Source of the DNA: Paramarasmius palmivorus
Taxonomy: Eukaryota; Basidiomycota; Agaricomycetes; Agaricales; Marasmiaceae
DNA length: 64,000 nt
Reading direction: 5' to 3'
Assembly (NCBI GenBank): GCA_037176845.1
Contig: JAYKXP010000061.1
Coordinates: 248,001-312,000 of the forward strand
Shown piece by piece: positions 1-10,700 of this stretch. Numbering within the stretch: the first letter of the stretch is position 1; each line of letters starts with the position of its first letter. Position numbers and translations under genes: made by a program. The notes beneath the pieces were generated by a model that saw only the letters and a program-made list of their open reading frames with translations, ran no database searches and had not been told where the DNA came from.

Positions 1-1698
1 ATCACGCTTCAGCGCTTTATATTCAGGCACTCACAGACGAGGGTCATTGAACCTTCTTTCTCGCATCAGGGTTTCAGTGAGGGTTTCAATTTTACTCTGC
101 TTCGGTGTTTCTGACTCAACCTTGCAGGCTAGGTTTCCCGACATTCTGGAGCGTACTATATCGCATTCTCATCGAAAGCTCTTGCTTTGAAGATGCAAAG
201 TGTACAACCCACAGAAGTCCACGAAGACGGAAAAATCGTTTTATGCGGACAATGCAATTCCTCGATTTCAATCGTGAAGTGCTCCAGATTTGGGTGCTTA
301 TTCTCTTGACCAGAGACCACCATCATAAACTGACCGAGGAACGCCTTCGTTCATTCACGGTCGAAGCGGGCATGAATATGCAAGGACACGCAAGATGGAT
401 TCACTCAAGATCAGCGCGAGGGCTTGAGGTGCGTTCGCGAGATGTTTCTTCGTTGCCGTTCCAACCTCAAAGTCCGCTTTTGACACAGTAGATGATTCGA
501 GGGTTCGATCTTGTGCTGTGGGTTTCGGGTTACTGGTACGTACCACCGTGTCTTTTAGTTTTGTAAAGAATCAATTGGTTGATACAGGTTTTCGCATAGC
601 TCCTTCAGTTACTTCCGCAACTCACATCCTCGATGCCGGGGATGCTTGGAGATACAAATTCCCAACGTACTGGGTTCGCCGTATACTTGTCCCGGAACCC
701 TACGCGTTGTTTTTTCGTGACTCATTCCAAGGATTTCACGCGACACTCAGGCTGACAAGTATTCAATAGTCAGTCCTCGACACTTCTAGGGTCTTTTTAT
801 CCACTGATACTATACCCAATTCAGGGCAAGAGATGCAACTTTAAAACGTCACTCGACGGGGTTTCTATGCCTTGCTCGGTACCTCATGTCTGATACCAGT
901 CATAGTAGAGTTTTTTGGCTGAGGATCCCTGGCTTGCGCCTATCTACTTCCAAACGACCTAGGAACCTTTTCTGCAGTCTTGGTGAGGACTCGAATCGGT
1001 AAACCCCTGGCTACCGCGAGATACCTACAACGTCGAGGTTCCAGGGAGATTGTCGAGATGGTCGTCGGGTTTCTTGGGTGAAAAGGTTCAGTACTACTGA
1101 TCCCAAACCGTGCCTCAGAAGCTCTCGAGATACTGTGTCAACAACAAACGACCATCCACACCCAGGCCTAGGAACCTTTTCTACAGTCTTGTTACCGGTG
1201 AGGACTTGGTTTCCTGAAGGTCTCAAAGCGTGCCTCAGAAGCTCTTGCGATGCAATCCTCGGTTCCTCGCCCAACTCCATCGTTCCTCCGATGTCAATTT
1301 TGGCAGAGGAAGAGACGATTCACTGGAAATCGGTAAACTCCTGACTACCGCGAAACACCAACCGTCGAGGTTCCAGGCAAAGCTGATCGGGGATTTTGTC
1401 GAGATTCAGTACTACTCGCTCCAGATTGTCTAAAGCTGTGGTTCCCCGGAGAAGCGTTCTCTCACCGACCACTTCTGGTCATCAAGTGCTAACGCTTATT
1501 CAATTCAGCCTTCCACATTCCACGACAAGATGGTTTTAGTGCTTGCTGAGTCCCAGCCTGTCACCTACCGATTTCTCTGTCTCCAACGTCAGGTAGCACG
1601 ATTTCTTGCTGTGGATCCTGGGCTAGTACCTGGTTCTATTTGTGTACGGTTTGAACACGCCCCGGTACCTGGGTCACCGGTGGTCATCTCTCTTCATC
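1..1698. other. region without a supportable gene
   Basis: No open frame here has coding character: the longest ones lack conserved motifs and cannot be linked by plausible introns into a gene. The right half holds degenerate direct repeats, listed separately. The stretch may be old transposon or gene debris beside a tRNA cluster, but nothing identifies its source. Confidence 0.5.
957..1410. repeat. degenerate direct repeats
   Basis: Several phrases recur with mismatches. CCTAGGAACCTTTTCTRCAG occurs near 957 and 1168. GTGCCTCAGAAGCTCT occurs near 1110 and 1230. A block starting GGTAAACYCCTGRCTACCGC and running on to a CGTCGAGGTTCCAGG phrase occurs near 998 and 1331. Order and spacing differ between copies, so this looks like an eroded tandem or nested duplication rather than a satellite. 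No terminal inverted repeats or coding sequence were seen. Confidence 0.6.
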
Positions 1699-1795
1699 GG
1701 CCTGATGGTCTAGTAGTATGATTCCTTGTTAGGGTTCGCCTGTTACGGGATCGAAGTCATCGAGGAGGTCCCGGGTTCAATTCCCGGTCAGGCCC
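1699..1795 (+). tRNA. tRNA-Pro (AGG) with intron
   Basis: The gene folds as a cloverleaf: acceptor GGCCTGA pairs with TCAGGCC, and the discriminator is C. The anticodon stem CCTTG/CGAGG encloses loop TTAGGGT with anticodon AGG at 1731-1733. A 25-nt intron (about 1735-1759) follows position 37, the usual eukaryotic site. The T-arm holds GGTTCAATTCC. A second copy with a different intron lies at 4919-5012 on the other strand. It would read CCU/CCC after A34-to-inosine conversion. Confidence 0.93.
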
Positions 1796-1897
1796 TATGC
1801 CGGAAAGTGCAGAACTTCTTTTGGCTGTTGAACGCCCAATTGGCAAAACGTTTTGAAGCCAGCATCTCCAAAAACTTGGGTCCACTCAGTCAGCCAT

Positions 1898-1990
1898 TGG
1901 ACACACCCGGAATTGAACCGGGGACCTTTCGCAGTGACGAGGTTTCATCTACATGCAAAGCGAACGCGATAACCCCTACGCTATGTGCCC
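1898..1990 (-). tRNA. tRNA-Ala (TGC) with intron
   Basis: Read on the minus strand, acceptor GGGCACA pairs with TGTGTCC, giving the G3:U70 pair that identifies alanine tRNA, with discriminator A. Anticodon TGC sits between stems TTCGC and GCGAA, and a 20-nt intron follows position 37. The 73-nt mature sequence appears identical to the copies at 4250, 4610 and 5148; only the introns differ. It faces the tRNA-Pro at 1699 tail to tail. Confidence 0.95.
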
Positions 1991-2383
1991 ATATAGGGAG
2001 TTGTTGGACGTTGAGTTGGGGTGGCGTACCCTTGCGGAGATAACAGCTGTAAAGACATAAGAATAGAACGCTAGTGCAGTCGCCTCGGGAATGAGAGCTA
2101 TTTTTTGCAGAAGGGAGATATTCTAGTCGTAGGGTTGTATAAATACTGCTACCACCTACTCTCTGTACCCAATGCACCTAGAGCATCCAGTCGTAGAAAG
2201 AGATTATGCAAGACAACCAAATAGGGATATGTTGTTGTTGCAGCAAATAGACGCTGAAGGAAAACAAAAATTTCAACTTGCACGACTGAAACGCGTGTTT
2301 GTGACGTCCTTGGTTCCTCGGTCCTCGGTTCATTTCTCCAATCTATAAAAACCCCAAAGGACCCCCAGGAACTGGAACTGCAG

Positions 2384-3985
2384 ATGGATATCCAAATCCA
2401 AGATTCACTCGACACTCTTCTCTCTTCCAATGAATCACACCACCTCAAAGCTCTTGAATCCCTCGAATCTCTCTTTGTTCACGCTTGTCTATCCAAAGGC
2501 GATGATCTCAAATGGTTCTCTGCCTTACAAGGTACATTCGAATGTAACGGTGAGCCCGCCTTTCTTATCTCTTTGTCCAACGCCTAACTAACTACCACCT
2601 TAGTCGTCTCCCGTCTAATCCCCTACTTAACCCATCTCCCAATCTCCCAATCCCACATCTCCCACCTCACAATCACCACCTCCCTCATCCAAGGCATCGT
2701 CCTCAACCATTCCCCATCCAAAGCCTGGCTAGGCCGTCCACACCCTTTAAGCGTCCTCGTCGAACTCTTACTAGCATCTCGCCACCTCCCAGACACCTCC
2801 CCGAACCCCCATCTCTCCTCAACCATCCTCGATACCCTTCTATGTATCCTCGTAGACTCGCCTCCGGCTATACGCGCTTTCGAACAAGTCAAAGGTGTAG
2901 AAGCTGTTGTGAGGTTGTTGAAGAGAAGCGGCACGGGAAGAGGTGTGAGGATGAAGTGTTTGGAGTTTTTGTATTTTTATTTGTTGGATGAGACGTTGGA
3001 GGTGCCTATGTTGGGTGCTTCTACCAAGGAAAAGGAGGTGGAGGTGGAGGTGCCGGTCCCGACGGTGCCTAATACACCAACCAGTTCAAAGACACCCAGC
3101 ACAACCACGAAACCCGCATCTAAACCCAAACCATTCATCTCAGCAACACCCATTCGACCACCAACATCCCGCTACGGCTCATCCACGTTCTCTTTCTCCT
3201 CTGGCTCTGAAGCGTCTGGGGGTACATTTAGCACATCCACACTCACACCTCCAGATAGTCGTGTTCCTTCTGCTTCTTCCACCACTTCCACTTCCACGTC
3301 ACCCAAAAAACCTAGGACAAAGAACGCTATCGGTCTAGGTCGACCCAGCGGCCCAGGTACACCTCGCCCACGTCAACGCACACAAACGCCCGAACCCAGG
3401 ACGTTAGGGATGCTTAAACGTGATGTGGAGTTTGTACCACAGTCGCCGGCTGGTGTGAATCCCCTTCTCACTACGCCTGCACCTGCACCTAGAAGGACGC
3501 ATGGGCATGTTAAAGCGAAGAGTGTTGGAGGTGTTGAGGTTAAGAAGGCGTTGAGTGAAGGTGTTGTTGTTGGGAAGAATAGGCTGGGAGTAGGAGCCGG
3601 GATGGGGAGAACGTCGAGTTTGGGGTCGAGTTTTGTTACGCCTGACCATGAGCAGGAGGTAGAGGAGGATGAGGATGAATGTAGATTTTGGGGGTCGTCG
3701 CCGCCTTCTTCTACGCATTCGAACTCCAACTCGACGCCGAATCCGCGGTCGACTTCAAACTCTACCGCGGCTCTTATATCGCCGCCGCAGTCTACAGTTA
3801 CATCGCCTACCAAGGCGTCTTTTACTCTCACATCGGATAAGGAGAACCGCCTGCCTTCTTACACGCCACACCAAGGACAAATCAAAACGACGGCTCAGAA
3901 GACAGCACATTTATCTACGATGCTGGGGAACGTCGATGCGCTTGTGGAAGGTGTTAGAAGGGCCGGGATTTGGGGTGTTAGTTAG
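2384..3985 (+). CDS. Cdc14-type septation initiation network (SIN) protein
   Basis: Two exons, 2384-2549 and 2604-3985, joined across a 54-nt GTGAGC..TAG intron, encode 515 residues. The first ~180 residues match the fission-yeast Cdc14 SIN family (the partner of the Sid1 kinase, not the Cdc14 phosphatase). They are helical and end in a conserved-looking block containing AFEQVKGVEAVVRLLKRSG and CLEFLYFYLLDE. The rest is Ser/Thr/Pro-rich and disordered, far longer than in yeast, with many SP/TP sites that could be kinase targets. It ends in a short ordered segment with LGNVDALVEGVRRAG. In the family this subunit activates Sid1 at the spindle pole to trigger septation. tRNA genes flank it on both sides. 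The start is the first ATG before the helical domain. Confidence 0.85.
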
Positions 3986-4249
3986 CTGGTTTGTTGGTTT
4001 TCGAATTCTTGCACGCACGCACGTATTTTCTTTCATCACGCACGCACGTACTCTCCTTCACGCATGCATTCTCTCGATACAAAGCACGCACTTTCTATAA
4101 ATTATTCCACTCTTTATATATACCCCATGTCGCTCGTCTCGTCTCGTTCATCGTAGTGTTATCTCGCATCGCTATCCTTGTCAAATTACAATCGCAATTC
4201 CTCGCCACCGTGCCTGGAGCCTGAAATCTAGACGTGAACCTGAAGGTAT

Positions 4250-4344
4250 GGGCACATAGCGTAGGGGTTATCGCGTTCGCTTTGCATTCGAAAATTTCCT
4301 GGTGCTTCTGCGAAAGGTCCCCGGTTCAATTCCGGGTGTGTCCA
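4250..4344 (+). tRNA. tRNA-Ala (TGC) with intron
   Basis: Acceptor GGGCACA/TGTGTCC carries the G3:U70 alanine identity pair and discriminator A (4344). Anticodon TGC is at 4283-4285. A 22-nt intron occupies 4287-4308, directly after A37. Exons match the three other Ala copies, while the intron is unrelated in sequence. Confidence 0.95.
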
Positions 4345-4609
4345 CATGGTCAAGTACGGTGTTACATACTTTTTGTTAGCAGTTCTTAATTCTTTTTTTT
4401 TTTCGGAGTGGTTTCTTGGCTGTCGTTCGTGTTTTGTGCTGGGATTGGAGATGAGGTAAGGGTTGTTTCAGGTGTACAGGTGTTTAGAGTTTCTCGAGCT
4501 CAGGCTTGACAAAGGTACCCTCGGCGAAGTCTTGATCTTGATTTGGAAGGTGTGTTTCCGTTTTAGTATGTGGGCGCTTGCGGCGGTATACTCGACGAGG
4601 GAAAGGTAT

Positions 4610-4702
4610 GGGCACATAGCGTAGGGGTTATCGCGTTCGCTTTGCATATTTGCTTCATAGATGTACTGCGAAAGGTCCCCGGTTCAATTCCGGGTGTGTC
4701 CA
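4610..4702 (+). tRNA. tRNA-Ala (TGC) with intron
   Basis: The mature 73-nt sequence is the same as in the other Ala copies, with a different 20-nt intron after A37. The short 5' flank AGGTAT matches that of the copy at 4250. It faces the tRNA-Pro at 4919-5012 tail to tail, mirroring the Pro/Ala pair at 1699-1990. Confidence 0.95.
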
Positions 4703-4918
4703 GTGGTGTGTCCAGTGAACAGAAACCAAATTTTTGCTTTTTAGGTGTAGGTGTAGGTGTAAGCGTTCCGAGTCTTTCTTCCTTCTTGTTTGTCGTTTGC
4801 AGAAAAAGGAACAAGAAAAAACAAAGGTTGTCGTTTTATCTACGTCTCGTCGAGGGTAAAGTATTTGAGAGCAAACGGGAAGAAAGAAAAAAGTCTACTC
4901 CACTCCGCAAAGCAGCAT

Positions 4919-5012
4919 GGGCCTGACCGGGAATTGAACCCGGGACCTCCTCGAAAGTCAGCGAGATATATGCAAACCCTAACAAGGAATCATACTACTA
5001 GACCATCAGGCC
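4919..5012 (-). tRNA. tRNA-Pro (AGG) with intron
   Basis: Minus-strand copy of the tRNA-Pro at 1699. Acceptor GGCCTGA/TCAGGCC, anticodon AGG and the T-arm are identical. The intron after G37 is 22 nt and differs from the other copy. The discriminator is C. Confidence 0.93.
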
Positions 5013-5147
5013 GGTGGAAGTGGTTCACTACATTACCCTGACAAGGTGTTCTGGCCTGGAAAGGAAAGATCAGGAGTTCGAACATGCAACCACCTACTAG
5101 GCGGACATGAACCCAGTCCTGGAAACACCTCCCGACCTTTTTGTGCC

Positions 5148-5242
5148 GGGCACATAGCGTAGGGGTTATCGCGTTCGCTTTGCATCTTGGGAGATAATGA
5201 TTGTACTGCGAAAGGTCCCCGGTTCAATTCCGGGTGTGTCCA
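5148..5242 (+). tRNA. tRNA-Ala (TGC) with intron
   Basis: Fourth Ala-UGC copy. Exons are unchanged, including the G3:U70 pair, and a 22-nt intron follows A37. It lies 135 bp after the tRNA-Pro and shortly before tRNA-Arg, so the right half of the cluster is densely packed. Confidence 0.95.
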
Positions 5243-5339
5243 TGTATGGATTTGGGAGTGAGATGTTTTTTTTTGTGGGGGTTTTGAAGTGTGCACTGTG
5301 AAACGAAATAGTGAGAAAAAAACTATCAAATACCGTTAT

Positions 5340-5437
5340 TGACCACCGCAGGGGTCGAACCTGCAATCTCCTGATTACGTCACTTATGAGGAAATTTGCA
5401 ATCGTAGTCAGACGCGATGCCATTTCGCCAGGCGGCC
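5340..5437 (-). tRNA. tRNA-Arg (ACG) with intron
   Basis: Read on the minus strand, GGCCGCC pairs with GGTGGTC using G:U wobbles. The anticodon stem TCTGA/TCAGG encloses CTACGA, giving anticodon ACG, which is read as ICG for arginine. A 26-nt intron follows position 37. The T-arm is GCAGG TTCGACC CCTGC and the discriminator is A. The D-arm GGCGAAATGGCA is typical of fungal Arg-ACG. Confidence 0.9.
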
Positions 5438-5961
5438 GTGGTTGTTTGGGGAGTTTTGTAGGTGTTGGTTTTGGTTCAACTTCGACCACTACGATCATGA
5501 TCATGAAGACTTTTTTGTTTTCTACAACACGGTCAGTTACCACTCTCGGCTCTACCTACTTTTGATTTTTGAGAAGATGAAGACTTACAAACGAGACAGG
5601 TGAATTCGAGACTCGGATATACCACTCGCCGGCCGAAAGTTTTAACTCTACTCACACACATTCTCGGAAGCCGCAGCGGCGAAAACTCGTAGGGAAAAGG
5701 AATGATTATAAACAACTCTCTCTAGTGATGGTTTATCTTACATACCCAACGACCCACACTCGAAATTCATCCGTACCATCCAACACGTGTTACTCTTTCT
5801 CGGTGCTCCCATCCTGTTTGACCTTTTTTTTTCTCGGAAAATCTCGATGGAAGAACGGTTCAGGCTATACTCCATCTACTGGGCTCCTTGGCTGGGTTCT
5901 TGGATAATGGTATAAAGAATCTTGAAACTGGAGACTTGGACGGACGCTCTAGGTTGTGCCA
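5438..5961. other. intergenic region upstream of the esterase
   Basis: No frame with coding character was seen over these 524 bases. The right part must hold the promoter of the esterase at 5962; no clear TATA box stands out. Confidence 0.5.
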
Positions 5962-7472
5962 ATGATGCAGCTCGGAATCGTTCTTCCGCTCGTGGCTTTT
6001 TTGGCGCGTCAAGCGTTGGGTGTACCTGTTTGGGGACAGGTGAGTAGATTTGAGGTCTATGTGCGTTGGTGTTGTGCTAACGATGTTTTGGGCAGTGTGA
6101 GTACTTCACCTTGAAGCGGTATATTGGGATTATAGCCAAGTCGATTGTGTATGTATAGGTGGAGGTATCGGTTGGACGGGCTCGGTATGTTCTGCTTCGT
6201 GTGCTTTTGCTGGGATTTGTGTCTAAACTCGCTATCTGCTCAGACTACCTGTGATTCTGGATCTACATGTGTAAAGCAGAATGATTATTACTCCCAGTAA
6301 GCCGCGGTTTTACACCGGTATTGGGGTTATCTTTCTAATTTCTAGTCTAGGTGCATACCAGGCACAGGCGGTGGAGGTGGAACGCCTACAAGTTCAACGG
6401 CTGCTCCACCAACAGGAACAGGCGCGTTACCACCTACCAACACTTACGTCGAAGTTACTTCTAGTATCAGTGAGTTCACCTCCACCTCCACTTTCACACC
6501 ACCTCACCTCACGCGCACACAGGCAACAACCCAACCAAAGTCAAATTCTACGCCTGGGTCCCCAACAACCTCCAATCCGACCGCGGGCTAGTCATCGCTC
6601 TACACGGATGCGGTGGTTGGGCCCAAGGTTTCTTCCAGGATACCAAGTTTAAGGATTTAGCGAACGAGAGGAAGAATTTTATGGCGATTTATGGACAGGC
6701 GCCTGCTTCGAATGGGTGTTGGGATATGAGTAGTGCGAATACGTTGGTGCATGATAAGGGTGGGGATAGTCTTGGGATTGCTTCGGTTAGTGGATTTTTT
6801 GGTGGTTTTCTTGGGAGCTTTGGGTGATTTGGTGGTTTGGTGGGGCGGCGCGTAGCTTGTCCGACATGCGATTGCGAATTGGGGTGTTAACCCAAAGAAG
6901 GTGTTTATTATGGGTTGGTCTTCGGGTGGTATGATGACGAATGTATGTATGATCCAAATCGTCGAACTGCAGACGGTTTGTGGACTGACCGGTTCACTAG
7001 GTCATGGTCGCTGCTTATCCAGGTAACCTCATCTTACTGCAACCGATCTAGTAACAGCTACTCACACTCCAAAACAGACCTATTCAACGCCGCAGCCTCC
7101 TTCGCCGGTGTCCCCTACAAATGCTTCAACTACGCCGGCTGTACCCAAGGAACCGTCGACCGTCCCGCCTCTGAATGGGGTTCCCTCGCTCGTCAAGGAT
7201 ACCCAGGATACACAGGGCCATACCCGCGTGTTCAAGTCTGGCAAGGAAGATACGATAATGTGATTTATCCGAATAATCGTAGGGAGATGGTCAAACAATG
7301 GACGAATATACATGGGATAAGTGAGAATCCTGTGTCGACGGCGGGGAATACACCGGATAGCGGGACGACGAAGTATGTTTATGGGAATGGACAGGTTGAG
7401 TCGTATGATTTTCCGGGGGGACATGGGGGGCCGTTTAGGGAGACGACGTTGTTGGCTTATTGGGGGTTGTAG
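5962..7472 (+). CDS. secreted CBM1-containing carbohydrate esterase (CE1/PHB-depolymerase-like)
   Basis: Nine exons: 5962-6039, 6096, 6159-6184, 6244-6296, 6351-6469, 6523-6785, 6856-6942, 7001-7022, 7078-7472 (347 residues). A signal peptide (~20 residues) precedes a fungal cellulose-binding module: VWGQC, GGIGWTG, the Cys pattern and NDYYSQC. A Gly/Thr/Pro linker leads to an alpha/beta hydrolase of the CE1/Esterase_phb type. Its features are LHGCGGWAQGF (oxyanion region), nucleophile elbow GWSSGGMM, WQGRYDNVI for the likely acid and GGHGGP for the likely His. The family includes acetylxylan and feruloyl esterases; the substrate cannot be settled here. The conserved Cys of WGQC needs a one-base exon at 6096 between two ordinary introns. 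CBM1 and hydrolase are both split by short introns, so the gene is not a recent bacterial transfer. Confidence 0.85.
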
Positions 7473-7713
7473 CGGTATAGCTAGTCGAGGTATGATTAGT
7501 GTAGGATTAGGATAACTATGGGCGGAGAGCGTTGTCCGTGATCGCCGAGAGAGCGCTGCTTTATTATTACTTTTTAGCGCTAGCGCCGAGTGTAAATATC
7601 AACTGAATGGCCTCTTTGTCATTCACAGTCATGCCCGTTCGAATGCGGTGTCTAAAATCGATAACACAGGGTCCTCAAACCCTTTTCAGACGCGATAGAA
7701 CTTGCTGGGAGGT

Positions 7714-10700
7714 ATGACGAGTGTAGAGCAGTGAGTGGTTTTTCTCCGTTCAGGCATTGTCACGACTCTTACACCAACAGACCTGATACTATTCCGATTC
7801 TATTTACGCGTATGTTTTGCTTTAGAGTTCTAGAGAATATGGTCTGACGCCTTTTCAGTCGACTCTGGCGGAGCACTGCGCAAATACCTTGCTATTAAAT
7901 CAGTATGGGCTGCTGAGATTGTATTGGACGGAGGACAGAAGTATCGTGTAGAGAAAAAGGCAAGGAGAGATCCAACATGGGACTATACGGTTGATTTGTA
8001 CGTCTTTCGTTCTCTTTCTTCAAGTGCTGTTCCCTCAACTTCATCCTTCATCACCGTTCAGGAATGTTACCAAGTCATCCCAAATCAAAATCACAGTATA
8101 CCTCGTCACACAGTTTCCACGCAAAACCGAAGAATATAGAGGGCATGTTGATATCTCACTAGGCCCGCTTTTGGATGAGACGACAGGTTCAGATGCAGCT
8201 GTCGGTCAGTGTCCTTGCTCTGTCTTGAGAACGCAGTGATCCCAATTCTGGTTCAGATCGCAATTATAAACTTGAGATACCTCCAAACTATCGCTCAATT
8301 CCATCTTCGGTCTATGTGAAGGTGCAACGTGGAGCAGTGCCCCAGTCACAAGTGTCAACTAGTCAGGACGATACGGAATCAGAGATATCTGCAGATGATG
8401 CCTCGGAAGAGAAGCTTGAAGATAGTGTTCCGTTGGCGGATGCGGCGGTTGCGAATCTTCAACCGAGTGAGAAGATGGCGAAAAAGTATCAGCAGTTGAG
8501 GGGCTATCTGGATCTTGCGATTAAATTGGGTGAATCGTTGGCTGAGGTACGTGTATTTTTCACTGCTGGGTATGTAACATTTCCTGATCTTTGAGTAGGT
8601 TCATCCATTTGCAAAATTGGCGTGGACAGTCTTTACTTCTATACCTGCTGTGAGTTTTACACGTGGCACAATCTCAACTAGGTGTTGAATCCTTTCACCA
8701 GGGAGTACTAGCTCAGCTGGAACGCGACAAACAAGTTGAAGAGCTGTGGACGACGGCAGTCGACATGCTGGACTTCCTCAAGACTGCTGATACTGTCATC
8801 GATGACACGGTGTCACCGATTGTATCTGCAATGCTCAAGCAGATATACGATTGCTCAAATTTCATAAGGGAGTATGGTGGTGCTGGGTTCATTCGTAAGT
8901 CGAGTTGCGGGATCCTTTGGCTAGGCGTCTTTGCTCACAAATCACATAGGGAGATCCGCGAAGGGAACATTTTCGAATGTCGACGATACGATCAAGGAGT
9001 TTACAGAGTCATTCAAAATGCTGCGACAGCGATTTAATGAACGGTCTACACTAAGCACGTGGAAGATTATACGCAAGAATAATTTGCAGTTGGGTTCACT
9101 CGTCGAGGCTATGACTAGCATGGGTAAGAACTTCATACCTCAATCCAATGTTCCCAGTCCTCATTTCTTTGGTAGATCAAAGCCGTCTCTTGGATAACCT
9201 TCCTGGAGCCAGGCTCACCAATGTCAGATGGGATCTAGGCAACATCTGTCTTCCAAAAACTCGAGAAGCTCTCCTTGATGAGATCGTTTCATGGGCAAAC
9301 GATTCTGAAGGACCCAGCGTTTTCTGGCTACACGGTGTCGCTGGCGCTGGAAAATCGACCGTAGCGAACAGCGTTGCACACATGTTTGACGGACTAGAAC
9401 GTCTCCTTGGCAGTTTTCGTTTTAGTCGAGACGTGGCTGAGCGGAACGACCCAACGAAGCTATTCGGAAACCTTGCTTACCAACTAGCAAGATTTAACGT
9501 CCAGTTGAAAGAAAAAGTCCTTCAGACTATCGATAACCATGGGGATCTGGGTAGTTTACCTCTTTCGAACCAAATCCGGATCTTGGTCGTCGATGTACTG
9601 GCCGCAGTCCAGTTTGCTGGTCCTGTAGTCATTGTGATCGATGCCGTCGACGAATCGGGGGATGAACTCACTCGGGATGATTTGTTGCGAGCTTTAGCTT
9701 CCGAAGTAGTTCATCTTCCCAGATATGTTCGGATTTTCCTCACTAGTCGGGACGAAGCGGATATCCGTTCGTATCTCCGTGGAATTAGCATGTCGAAGAG
9801 TATCGACGTTGCTGCAAATACGGCGAAAGATATCCAGGCGTTCATCGAGTTTCGGATGAATCAGATCAAGACGCGGTATCCAAGTTTGCCTCCTGGTTGG
9901 CCGGAATACGCTGCTCGTATGGAACTAGCTGCAAGGGCGCACGGGTTGTTCCAATGGGCTGCTGTGGTTTGCAGGTACATTCAGAGCTTCGATCCGGAGG
10001 AGCGGCTTGACGAGATTCTCGCTCAAGAACCTGCTGAACGGGCAGAAGCCGAGAGTGCGCTCGACAAGCTCTATCTGGACATTCTCCGGCGAGTATGTGT
10101 CAACATCCCCACTCCGGCTTTTCGATATGTATTTGGGACAATTTTGCTTTTGCGAGCTCCGTTCACGCGTCTGGGTCTGGACATGTTTTTGGGTCTTGGG
10201 AAGAGTAATCGGGGAGCTTATCCGCCTCCCGTAAAACTCTCGAGCTCAGAGTCGATTATCATCTCTTTAGGGTCCCTATTACGCGTCGAACACGATGGAA
10301 CGGTCGAAGATGATATGGTCATTCGTGTACTACATCCATCCCTAATCGACTTCTTCTTGGACACCCAGCGATGTACCGATAGTCGCTACTTCATCAATTA
10401 CGCGGAACAACATGCTGTTATTGCATTGCGTTGTTTTCAAGTCATGAAAACCATGCTGAAACGTGACATTTGCGATATCAATGATCCGATAGTAGCCAAT
10501 TCCGCCGTGCCAGGCCTGGCTGAACGGATACGGGAACATATCCCTGAACATCTTTCCTATGCTTGTCGTTATTGGGCAGATCACCTATGTCAAACAGAAG
10601 GGGAACCGCCGGACGCACTGAGGGTGTTTCTCTTTGAGGATCTCCTTCACTGGTTGGAAGTGATGAGTCTCTTGAATCTCACTTATCAAGCTTCTCCGGT

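Noticed and set aside
105..491. 128-codon open frame at the left edge
   Set aside because: No motif, no plausible splice partners, and the region is repeat-rich; coding status not supported.
4004..4062. CACGCACGCACG-type microsatellite after CDC14
   Set aside because: Only a few imperfect units; ordinary simple sequence.
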